DNA of 64,000 nt, from the NCBI GenBank assembly GCA_041396245.1, contig JAWKYW010000013.1:28289-92288 (forward strand), in the 5' to 3' direction. Numbering within the stretch: position 1 is the first letter of the stretch; the number at the start of each line of letters is the position of its first letter. Shown here one piece after another: positions 57,277 through 64,000 of the stretch. A program made the translations under genes and the position numbers. Origin of the DNA: Desulfobacillus sp041396245 (GTDB lineage Bacteria; Pseudomonadota; Gammaproteobacteria; Burkholderiales; Rhodocyclaceae). The notes under the pieces are model-generated. The model ran no database searches. It saw nothing but the letters and a program-made list of their open reading frames with translations, and was not told the origin of the DNA.

Positions 57277-58052
57277 ACAGGATGCCCGCGGCCCCGAGGC
57301 CAACCCTGTCGGTCATTTTGCGTTCGGCCCTGTTCATGCTGCTGCTCGCGCTCCTGACGCCGCCCTACGCCCTCGGCGTCATGCTCTGCTTCCCCCTGCC
57401 GCACCGCTGGCGACGCCGCTCGGTGGTGCCCTGGGTGGCGGGCGCCACCTGGCTGATCAAGCACCTGCTGGGCATCGACTATCGCGTGCTGGGGCGCGAG
57501 AACATCCCGGACCGGCCTTCGGTGATCCTCTCCAAGCACCAGTCGGCCTGGGAGACCATCGTGCTGCAGATGATTTTTCCGTGGACGCTGTTCGTCTGGA
57601 AAAAGGAACTGAAGATGCTGCCCTTCTTTGGCTGGGCGCTGGCCGCCACGCCGATGATCTCGGTGGACCGGGGCGCCGGCAAGGAGGCGCTGCGACAGCT
57701 GGTGGAGCAGGGACGCCTGCGGCTCGGCCAGGGCTACTGGGTGATCATTTTCCCCGAGGGAACGCGCACGCCCGTCGGCACCCATCGCCGTTACAAGGTC
57801 GGTGGTGCCCACCTCGCCGTGGAAGCCGGCGTGCCGGTGGTGCCGGTGGCGCTCAACGCCGGCGAGTTCTGGAGCCGGCGCGCCTTCATAAAATATCCCG
57901 GCACGGTGACGGTCAGCATCGGGCCGGCCATTGACCCGACCGGCCTCACGGCGGATGATGTGAGCGCGCGCGCGGAGGCGTGGATGGAAGACGAAATGCG
58001 CCGCATCAGCCCGCACAAATACGATGACGATGCAGAGCGAAAGCCAGCTTGA
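57273..58052 (+). CDS. plsC: 1-acyl-sn-glycerol-3-phosphate acyltransferase
   Basis: 259 residues. One or two N-terminal membrane segments (about 12–40). Acyltransferase motifs: SKHQSAWET, an HX4E form of the usual HX4D box that is common in betaproteobacterial homologues, then FPEGTRTPVGTHRRYKVGG (motif III) and VPVVPVALNAGEFW. Makes phosphatidic acid. Its 3' end overlaps the next reading frame by 29 bases. Confidence 0.92.
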   Translation: MNRMPAAPRPTLSVILRSALFMLLLALLTPPYALGVMLCFPLPHRWRRRSVVPWVAGATWLIKHLLGIDYRVLGRENIPDRPSVILSKHQSAWETIVLQMIFPWTLFVWKKELKMLPFFGWALAATPMISVDRGAGKEALRQLVEQGRLRLGQGYWVIIFPEGTRTPVGTHRRYKVGGAHLAVEAGVPVVPVALNAGEFWSRRAFIKYPGTVTVSIGPAIDPTGLTADDVSARAEAWMEDEMRRISPHKYDDDAERKPA

Positions 58053-58536
58053 ACTGCCGCTCGGCCGGCAGGCGCCAGCCCGCCGCCGGCCGCGCAAGGC
58101 TTCGCCGGCGCAGGCGTGGGGCGACGCCGCCGCCATGCCGTACCTCGGCCGGCGCGTGATCCTGCGCCTGGACGGCGCCCGCGATCGCGCCGAGCAGATC
58201 GGCGAAACCCTCTATCTGCCTTTGCCGCCGGATGCCGGCGAGGGGCAGATCCGCGACCGTGCCGAGGGCTGGCTGCAGGGCGAGGCGCGCCGCCTGCTCG
58301 GCGAGCGGCTTGAGCACTGCGCGCGGGGCCTGGGCTTGCCGATGCCGGCCTGGCAGCTGGCGTTCACGGCCGGCCTGGCCGTCGAGGTGGATGCCGCCGG
58401 GCGTTTCCGCCTGCCCTGGCGTCTGACCCAGCTCGCCCCGGAGGACATCGACCGGCGGCTGCTGCGCCTACTCGAACCCATGCGCTCTCGCGCCGGCGCG
58501 CGCGACATCTGGGATGCTGCGGCTTTTCCAGCTTGA
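58024..58536 (+). CDS. Truncated YgjP-like paralogue (hypothetical)
   Basis: 170 residues. Starts SQLELPLGR, echoing FQLELPLFR at the start of the next gene. The segment LYLPLPPDAGEGQIRDRAEGWLQGEARRLLGERLEHCARGLGLPMPAWQLAF aligns in pattern with the middle of the next protein (LILLARPDADLRQLARRALRARALEVF...), but the HExxH half is absent. Probably a degenerate paralogue without protease activity; could be a binding partner. Overlaps plsC and the next gene. Confidence 0.6.
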   Translation: MTMQSESQLELPLGRQAPARRRPRKASPAQAWGDAAAMPYLGRRVILRLDGARDRAEQIGETLYLPLPPDAGEGQIRDRAEGWLQGEARRLLGERLEHCARGLGLPMPAWQLAFTAGLAVEVDAAGRFRLPWRLTQLAPEDIDRRLLRLLEPMRSRAGARDIWDAAAFPA

Positions 58537-59266
58537 ACTGCCGCTGTTCCGCCGCGCCGCGCCGCCGGCCGAACAGGTCCGCCACATCCTGCTGGGCGTA
58601 CGCATCGTCGACTACCGCCTGATCCGCTCCAGCCGTCGTACCCTCGGCATGACCATCGACCAGCGCGGTCTGCGCGTCGGCGCCTCGCCGCGCACCTCGC
58701 TTGCCGACATAGAGCGCTTCCTGCGCGCAAACGCCGCCTGGGTGTTGAAGAAGCTCGACCAATGGCACGGCCACGGCGAGACGCGCCACCTGGCAATCTG
58801 CGACGGCGCCCTCATTCCGGTGCTGGGTGACGCCTGCGCGGTGCGCATCGAGCCGGGCGCCAACCGCGTACGCTGGGATGAGCGCGCGCTGATCCTGCTG
58901 GCACGCCCCGATGCCGACCTGCGCCAGTTGGCGCGCCGCGCCCTTCGCGCCCGGGCCCTAGAAGTGTTCACGGCGCGGGCGGCCCATCACGCCGCGAAGT
59001 TGAACCGGCCGCTGCCGCGCATCGCGTTGTCGAATGCGCAGACACGCTGGGGCAGTTGCAGCGAGAAGACCGGCATTCGCCTGTCGTGGCGGCTGATCCA
59101 TGCGCCGCCGCGGCTCATCGACTACGTCGTAGCGCACGAGATGGCGCATCTCGTCGAGATGAACCATTCGCAGCGTTTCTGGAAGGTCGTCGAACGGCTG
59201 TGCCCGGATTACCGGACGGTACGCACCGAACTGCGGCGGCTGGCCGCGACCTGTCCGCAGTTATAG
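58514..59266 (+). CDS. YgjP/SprT-like (M48-type) metal-dependent hydrolase
   Basis: 250 residues. DUF45/YgjP domain: YRLIRSSRRTLGMTIDQRGLRVGAS at the N-terminus, NAQTRWGSCSEKTGIRLSWRLI, and the zinc site VVAHEMAHLVEMNHSQRFW (HExxH plus downstream H). Predicted cytosolic metallopeptidase of unknown substrate. Its start overlaps the paralogue-like gene by 23 bases. Confidence 0.9.
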   Translation: MLRLFQLELPLFRRAAPPAEQVRHILLGVRIVDYRLIRSSRRTLGMTIDQRGLRVGASPRTSLADIERFLRANAAWVLKKLDQWHGHGETRHLAICDGALIPVLGDACAVRIEPGANRVRWDERALILLARPDADLRQLARRALRARALEVFTARAAHHAAKLNRPLPRIALSNAQTRWGSCSEKTGIRLSWRLIHAPPRLIDYVVAHEMAHLVEMNHSQRFWKVVERLCPDYRTVRTELRRLAATCPQL

Positions 59267-59281
59267 AGGGAAAGGAAAATC

Positions 59282-59671
59282 ATGCGAATCCTGCACACCA
59301 TGCTGCGCGTCGGCGATCTCGACCGTTCGATCAGGTTCTACACCGAGGTGCTGGGCATGAAACTGCTGCGGCGCGCCGACTATCCGGACGGCCAGTTCAC
59401 CCTGGCCTTCGTCGGCTACCAGGACGAGAAGGACGGCGCCGTGCTGGAACTGACTTTCAACTGGGGCGTAGACAAGTATGACCCCGGCACCGGCTACGGC
59501 CATGTCGCCCTGGAAGTGGACGACGCCTACGCCGCCTGCGCGGAGATCAAGCGCCGCGGCGGCACGGTGACCCGCGAGGCCGGCCCGATGAAGCATGGCA
59601 GCACGGTCATTGCCTTCGTCCAGGATCCGGACGGATACAAGATTGAGCTGATTCAAAAGAAGGTGCGCTGA
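59282..59671 (+). CDS. gloA: Lactoylglutathione lyase (glyoxalase I)
   Basis: 129 residues with all four Ni/Zn ligands: His5, Glu56 (VLELTFNWG), His74 (GYGHVAL) and Glu122 (YKIELIQ). Isomerises the methylglyoxal–glutathione hemithioacetal. AGGGAAAGG lies just before the ATG. Confidence 0.97.
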   Translation: MRILHTMLRVGDLDRSIRFYTEVLGMKLLRRADYPDGQFTLAFVGYQDEKDGAVLELTFNWGVDKYDPGTGYGHVALEVDDAYAACAEIKRRGGTVTREAGPMKHGSTVIAFVQDPDGYKIELIQKKVR

Positions 59672-59808
59672 AGCGCAACCTGCAAACATCTCCCGCCGCC
59701 CACCGGGCGGCATACATCCGACGAGCGCTTTTCCTGTCGAGCGACCAGTTCGAGGGAGAAGCGTGCCCTTAGGGATGACGGCCGTTTGGCATAACGATTC
59801 TTTACTCA

Positions 59809-59827
59809 TTTCGATAATGTATCGAAA
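59809..59827. promoter_or_regulatory. Perfect palindrome upstream of the FeeM-like gene
   Basis: TTTCGATA-ATG-TATCGAAA, with another partial half-site (GTCGATAGAA) at about 59833. It lies in an AT-rich stretch 130 bases before the gene; candidate operator. The region 59672–59955 holds no other gene. Confidence 0.6.
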
Positions 59828-59955
59828 TGTTGTCGATAGAATTAATTACTTTAGCTAACTCAATGATCGGAATAGACTTGTTGTGCAGCCGGGCTATGTG
59901 GCCGGTCAGCCCTCGAATAAGGACCGTGAATTATTTCACAGAAAGGACTATGAAA

Positions 59956-60750
59956 ATGGAAACGCAAGACTGCTTGAAAACTATCAGTGTTACCAAGCCC
60001 TACGCCAGCACATCCGACCTTGCACCCCGGGTCACTGGCGTGCAAACGGAATGGCTGCCATTCACAGTCAAACTGGCTACCAGTGAGGAGGATCTCGCCA
60101 AGGCGGTGTCAATAAGATATCAGGCGTATGCCCGTCACTTGCCGGCGGTCGCTGCGTCATTGGACAGACCGGAATCCCTTGATCGGGAGGAAGGTACGGT
60201 TGTGGTCCTGGCGGAGTCAAAATTGGATGGAACGCCAATCGGCACAATGAGGATACAGAACAATCACAACAAGAAGCTTGCTCTTGAGCATTCCGTAGAT
60301 CTTCCCGAGTGGTTGCGAGACGAGAGCAAGATTGAAATAGCCAGATTCGGTGTTGCAGATGGGCGCATTGGCAGACTCGTCAAGACCGTTCTGGTCAAGG
60401 CGGGGTTTCAGTACTGTCTGCTCAATGATATTGATTGGCTGGTCATCGCAGCAAGGTCGCCGCTTGACAGACAATACGAGAAGCTGATGTTTCAGGACGT
60501 TTTCCCGGATCTAGGGTTTATCCCCATGCGGCATGCGGGAAACATACCCCACCGCGTCCTGGCCTTCGATGTGGCAAATGCCTATGAAAGATGGACAACC
60601 GCCGATCACCCGCTATTCAACTTTATGTGTGGAACGCATCACCCTGACCTCCAGCTTGCAAACCGCGATGCGTCGATAGAGGCCGTAGTCGCCAGGCTGC
60701 CTGCTGCGTACCGGCATTCCGGACTAAACCCTTTGGTGAATGTGTCGTAA
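59956..60750 (+). CDS. FeeM-like N-acyl amino acid synthase / GNAT-type acyltransferase
   Basis: 264 residues from ATG 59956 with AAGGA eight bases upstream; the frame is open from 59827 but the extra part looks like leader. Acyl-homoserine-lactone-synthase-like fold: ATSEEDLAKAVSIRYQAYARHLP, GTVVVLAE, GTPIGTMRIQNN, KIEIARFGV, VLVKAGFQYCLLNDIDWLVIAARSP, and the family's late TTADHPLFNFMCGTHHPDLQL. FeeM relatives join acyl-ACP to amino acids; some are tied to exosortase/PEP-CTERM systems. It probably makes a lipid-like signal or envelope lipid. Followed 40 bases later by a c-di-GMP protein. GC content is lower than neighbouring core genes. Confidence 0.7.
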   Translation: METQDCLKTISVTKPYASTSDLAPRVTGVQTEWLPFTVKLATSEEDLAKAVSIRYQAYARHLPAVAASLDRPESLDREEGTVVVLAESKLDGTPIGTMRIQNNHNKKLALEHSVDLPEWLRDESKIEIARFGVADGRIGRLVKTVLVKAGFQYCLLNDIDWLVIAARSPLDRQYEKLMFQDVFPDLGFIPMRHAGNIPHRVLAFDVANAYERWTTADHPLFNFMCGTHHPDLQLANRDASIEAVVARLPAAYRHSGLNPLVNVS

Positions 60751-60789
60751 AGACATGTATGTTCTGCACCACTGTTGTTGGTATTCGCA

Positions 60790-63753
60790 ATGAGACAAAC
60801 TCATCTTAGACGCCAGGGAATCAGTGCAGCGATCGATTCCCTGCTCAATGGGCTGTCTCTGTACGCAGTACCGCTTATTATCGGAATGGCTTCACTTTAC
60901 GCGTTGATCGTCCTCGAGAATCAGTATCCGTTCGACGGTCAGGATCCTCTCGCGTTCAAGGTGTTGGAACAGACGAATGGCTCCATGTCGCCTGAAGAGG
61001 CGCTTCGGCAACTCAATACAAAAGCGCCCATGTGGCATCACGACACGAAGTTATCGGAATTCCCTATTTGGATAAGTTTCTCGGTCAGCCCGACAAGATT
61101 CGATGATGCCTCGATAGTTGAAATTCCATCAAGGCATGGCGTTGAAATCGAATGCTGGAAAGCTGGCGGACTCTCTCAGTTGGGCAAAGCTGACCGTTCC
61201 GGCTGGACGGGCGCGATCAAGGCGGAGAAAACGGGCTTCGCGATCGCGGTGGGGGCGCTTCGCTCCGAAACCGAGATCGTCTGTTCAGTGGAGCACACAG
61301 GTCCGGCACGCATTACGGTTCTCCAATGGCCTCAACCGCAGTTCGACATTTCCGTTCAGAAGTTTCATAGAAATGCCGGGCTTCTGGACGGAGGATTGAT
61401 CGTACTTGCGGTATTTGTGCTGGTAACCGCGATCATTAACAAGGAATGGACGTACGTACTCTTTGCAGCCTGGCTCGTCGCCAATCTACGTCTCGGTGCT
61501 TTGTCGGCCGGTTGGGATGTTCAGTGGCTGGAAAAGAGCATACCACCGGACTTTGTCGCCCCCATGCGGAAACTCACGATCGCCGCATATTACATACTCA
61601 CCTACGCCCTCTTCCGAAGGCTATTCGGCGAAGACCTGAAGCGCCTCGCAAATGACAAACTGCTCAGCGTAGCGCAGTGGACATGCCTGTTGATTCTTGG
61701 CTACGCATTGATACTTCCTTTTAAATATTTCCTCCCCCCAATGTGGCTGACAGCTGCAGTTGGTGTGCTGGTGCTGATGTTTCTTATGAGCCGCATCCTA
61801 TTGGAGACGCGGTCAAAGGTTGCGATGTGGTATGGAGCGTCTCTTGGAATAGCGGTTTTCGCAAATCTCTATGAAGTCATCTCGGCGGCGCTCGGCTTCA
61901 AAGGCCTTATTGGCACTGTGAATAGCGTTACGGCGGCGTTATCCTCAAGCCTGATGGCGGCGTTTGCCATTGCCGAACAAATGAGGCTGGAGAGGGAGGC
62001 GCGCGTCAAGGCGCAGACCGAACTGCGCAACGCCTACGAGGCGATTCCGATCGGACTATTCACCCTGTCGTCGCAGGGCCAGTTTGCCCAGGCCAATCCG
62101 GCTTTGCGGGAGATGCTTGGCGTGCATAGTGTGCATCGAGATCACTGGAGCGATCATTTCGAGCTGGGCGCCTGGGACAAGCTGCAAAAACTGGTTTTGA
62201 GCGGTGCTGGGCAGGAGATGGAAATCAGAAGCATCACCCGGCGAGGCCGGGATCAGAAATGGTTCATGGTGAAAGCTGCCATGGCCAAGGACAAGATCGA
62301 GGGCTCTTTGCAGGACATTACCGACAAGGTCAAGGCAACCGGACGGCTTCTCTTTCTTGCCGAGCACGATCCGCTAACGGGAATTTTGAACCGGCGTGGC
62401 ATCGAAAAGGAATTCGACGAAGCAACTGGTGAACTTGCCGAGGGGAATTCCATGGCTCTGGCCTATCTGGATCTTGATCGATTCAAGCTGATCAACGATC
62501 TGTTCGGCCATATAGCCGGTGACGAGGTCCTGAAGCAGGTATGCGAACGCATTCTGGGCATGCTGACCGAAGGGCAGAGCATAGGCCGGGTGGGCGGGGA
62601 TGAGTTCGTGATCGTACTCAAGGGTACACCCATCCAGTCCGCCGCATGGATTTGCCGTGGGATCGTTGACAGAATCGGAACCCAGCCCTATCAGATCGGA
62701 GACCGGGCTTTCCAGGTCAAGGGCTCGATAGGTTTGGTCGAAATCGTTCGGAGCATGCGGGTGAAGGATGCCATTTCAGTGGCAGATCGCGCCTGCCGGG
62801 AAGCAAAAAATGGTAATCACGGTAATCCTGTCGTGTACGACAGATTCTCTTCAGTGTTCCGTGAGCGCGAGGAGGAGTTGCGCCTGATCGAGCGCTTTGG
62901 CACCAATGCAGCTCCGGAGGGGCTGTTTCAGCTGATGCAGCCCATCATGTCTTTGCGCGCGCCCTATGATTCCCTCAATTTCGAGGTGCTGCTCCGAATG
63001 AGGGAGGCCGACGGTTCGATTACCCCGGCCGGGAAAATCATCTCCGCGGCTGAAAGCAACGGGCGCATCGCAGTGATCGACAAATGGGTGCTTATCAATA
63101 CGCTTGAGTGGGTCAGCATCCACCAGGAGCATCTGAAGAACACGCAATTCGTCTGCCTGAATTTGAGCGGGGGATCCCTGAATGACGAGAAATTCGTCAA
63201 GGATGCCTTTTCAATACTGGCGCAGTATGGGCGCACCGTGGAGCGGTTGTGCATCGAGATTACCGAGAGCGTGGCACTGCACGACCTGGACAACACCCGA
63301 CGCTTCATAGATGGCGTGCGCGGGTTTGGAGCGAAGATCGCACTCGACGATTTTGGCGCGGGATACACTTCGTTTTCCTACCTCAAGGAACTTCCGGCTG
63401 ATGCTCTCAAGATTGACGGTGCCTTTGTCAGGGGCGTTAACGCCCATCCAGCCAATCTGGCCATTGTCGAGGCCATTGTTGAACTTGCCCGCAACCTGGG
63501 CATGAAGAGCATTGCCGAGTGGGCGGAAGATTGCGCCACCGTCGAATCTTTGTCGCAGATAGGCGTCGATTTCGTTCAGGGATTCGCTATTGCCAGGCCT
63601 CAGGAACCAGGCAAGTTGTTGCTTGCCGAATCCTCAGCCAGCTTCATCGAGGACGATAGCGTTGCCGCTTTCATTCGTAACTCTCTGGCTAAAGAGCGGC
63701 CGATGGATCTTTTGGATCAATCGGGAGACCCGACGCGGATCAACCTGCACTGA
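60790..63753 (+). CDS. Membrane 7TM-sensor–PAS–GGDEF–EAL protein
   Basis: 987 residues from ATG 60790. N-terminal membrane helix (about 25–45), a periplasmic domain (about 50–200) like 7TMR-DISM extracellular modules, seven helices (about 205–405), a PAS domain (about 415–525), GGDEF (about 530–690; RVGGDEFVIVL intact, but no RxxD five residues before, so no I-site), and EAL (about 710–960). In EAL the first motif is EVLLR instead of EALLR; catalytic NLSG, EITES, LDDFGAGYTS, KIDGAF and the late E region (SIAEWAED, QGFAIARP) remain. Likely bifunctional or phosphodiesterase. Confidence 0.9.
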   Translation: MRQTHLRRQGISAAIDSLLNGLSLYAVPLIIGMASLYALIVLENQYPFDGQDPLAFKVLEQTNGSMSPEEALRQLNTKAPMWHHDTKLSEFPIWISFSVSPTRFDDASIVEIPSRHGVEIECWKAGGLSQLGKADRSGWTGAIKAEKTGFAIAVGALRSETEIVCSVEHTGPARITVLQWPQPQFDISVQKFHRNAGLLDGGLIVLAVFVLVTAIINKEWTYVLFAAWLVANLRLGALSAGWDVQWLEKSIPPDFVAPMRKLTIAAYYILTYALFRRLFGEDLKRLANDKLLSVAQWTCLLILGYALILPFKYFLPPMWLTAAVGVLVLMFLMSRILLETRSKVAMWYGASLGIAVFANLYEVISAALGFKGLIGTVNSVTAALSSSLMAAFAIAEQMRLEREARVKAQTELRNAYEAIPIGLFTLSSQGQFAQANPALREMLGVHSVHRDHWSDHFELGAWDKLQKLVLSGAGQEMEIRSITRRGRDQKWFMVKAAMAKDKIEGSLQDITDKVKATGRLLFLAEHDPLTGILNRRGIEKEFDEATGELAEGNSMALAYLDLDRFKLINDLFGHIAGDEVLKQVCERILGMLTEGQSIGRVGGDEFVIVLKGTPIQSAAWICRGIVDRIGTQPYQIGDRAFQVKGSIGLVEIVRSMRVKDAISVADRACREAKNGNHGNPVVYDRFSSVFREREEELRLIERFGTNAAPEGLFQLMQPIMSLRAPYDSLNFEVLLRMREADGSITPAGKIISAAESNGRIAVIDKWVLINTLEWVSIHQEHLKNTQFVCLNLSGGSLNDEKFVKDAFSILAQYGRTVERLCIEITESVALHDLDNTRRFIDGVRGFGAKIALDDFGAGYTSFSYLKELPADALKIDGAFVRGVNAHPANLAIVEAIVELARNLGMKSIAEWAEDCATVESLSQIGVDFVQGFAIARPQEPGKLLLAESSASFIEDDSVAAFIRNSLAKERPMDLLDQSGDPTRINLH

Positions 63754-63952
63754 ATGGGGACGAATTCGGGCTGGAGGAAAATGCCTGGCTTGACCAGACG
63801 GAACATGGAATGCCGAGAGGCGTTCCCCTGAACCATGTGCGGTGAAGATGCTGGAAGGGCAGGCTGGACGGCATCCGCAATTTTGCTTTGCGTTTTGCTT
63901 GCGGTGGGAATCAGGTAGCTGTGAGAGATGACTCGTAAGCCGTCGTGTTGCC

Positions 63953-64000
63953 TGGTGGGCCCTGTTGGATTCGAACCAACGACCAAGGGATTATGAGTCC
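63953..64000 (-). tRNA. tRNA with CAT anticodon, 5' part outside window
   Basis: Reverse complement reads GGACTCATAATCC (anticodon CAT), variable loop, T arm GTTGGTTCGAATCCAAC, acceptor end GGGCCCACCA. The 5' half lies beyond base 64000. CAT with this anticodon stem is seen in tRNA-Met and in tRNA-Ile (lysidine-34); the truncated sequence does not decide. Confidence 0.85.

Overview
The window looks like a high-GC betaproteobacterial chromosome, probably from the Rhodocyclales/Nitrosomonadales side (inference from gene content and gene order; no database search was possible). Supporting order: TPR lipoprotein–lolB–ispE–tRNA-Gln–prs–rplY–pth–ychF; coaE–zapD–yacG; miaB–phoH–ybeY–corC–lnt; glyQ–glyS–gmhB–plsC.

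Layout. 1–33.5 kb is core chromosome: mutM (cut by the window edge), outer-membrane lipoprotein and isoprenoid genes, prs/rplY/pth/ychF, a PAS–GGDEF diguanylate cyclase, gluQ, a cardiolipin synthase with an endonuclease/phosphatase-fold partner, nadA, a cation efflux protein, the nitrogen module glnA–(DUF4124)–ntrB–ntrC, a degenerate M48 protease-like lipoprotein, birA–coaX, an unlinked trpB2, coaE–zapD–yacG, a Nudix–ThiE fusion, mltA and amtB. Sigma-54 (GG-N10-GC) promoters with NtrC-type palindromes are readable upstream of both glnA and amtB, so the NtrBC pair encoded here probably controls two operons in the same window.

33.5–46.5 kb is an accessory island between amtB and dsbC: a chromosomal integron. 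It has an integron integrase gene (minus strand), an attI-type core and an array of 15 cassettes separated by 14 recognisable attC sites. The integrase is dead: an IS4-family element with a perfect 9-bp target duplication sits at about codon 40, and the start region appears shifted by one base. A second element (IS3 family, IS407-like, 4-bp duplication) splits the eleventh attC. Cassette products include a CHAT/caspase-like protease candidate, a BrnT/BrnA toxin–antitoxin pair whose antitoxin C-terminus is encoded by the attC itself, a NYN/PIN-type nuclease candidate, DUF1444, UPF0158 and Sel1-repeat proteins, several lipoproteins and five small membrane proteins. A 27-bp imperfect inverted repeat (24/27) brackets the whole island.

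46.5–59.7 kb returns to core genes: dsbC, tRNA-Met, miaB–phoH–ybeY–corC–lnt, glyQS, gmhB–plsC, a YgjP-type metalloprotease preceded by what looks like a truncated paralogue, and gloA. 59.7–63.8 kb is less GC-rich in appearance and pairs a FeeM-like N-acyltransferase with a membrane GGDEF–EAL protein, preceded by a perfect 8-3-8 palindrome. The window ends inside a minus-strand tRNA with a CAT anticodon.
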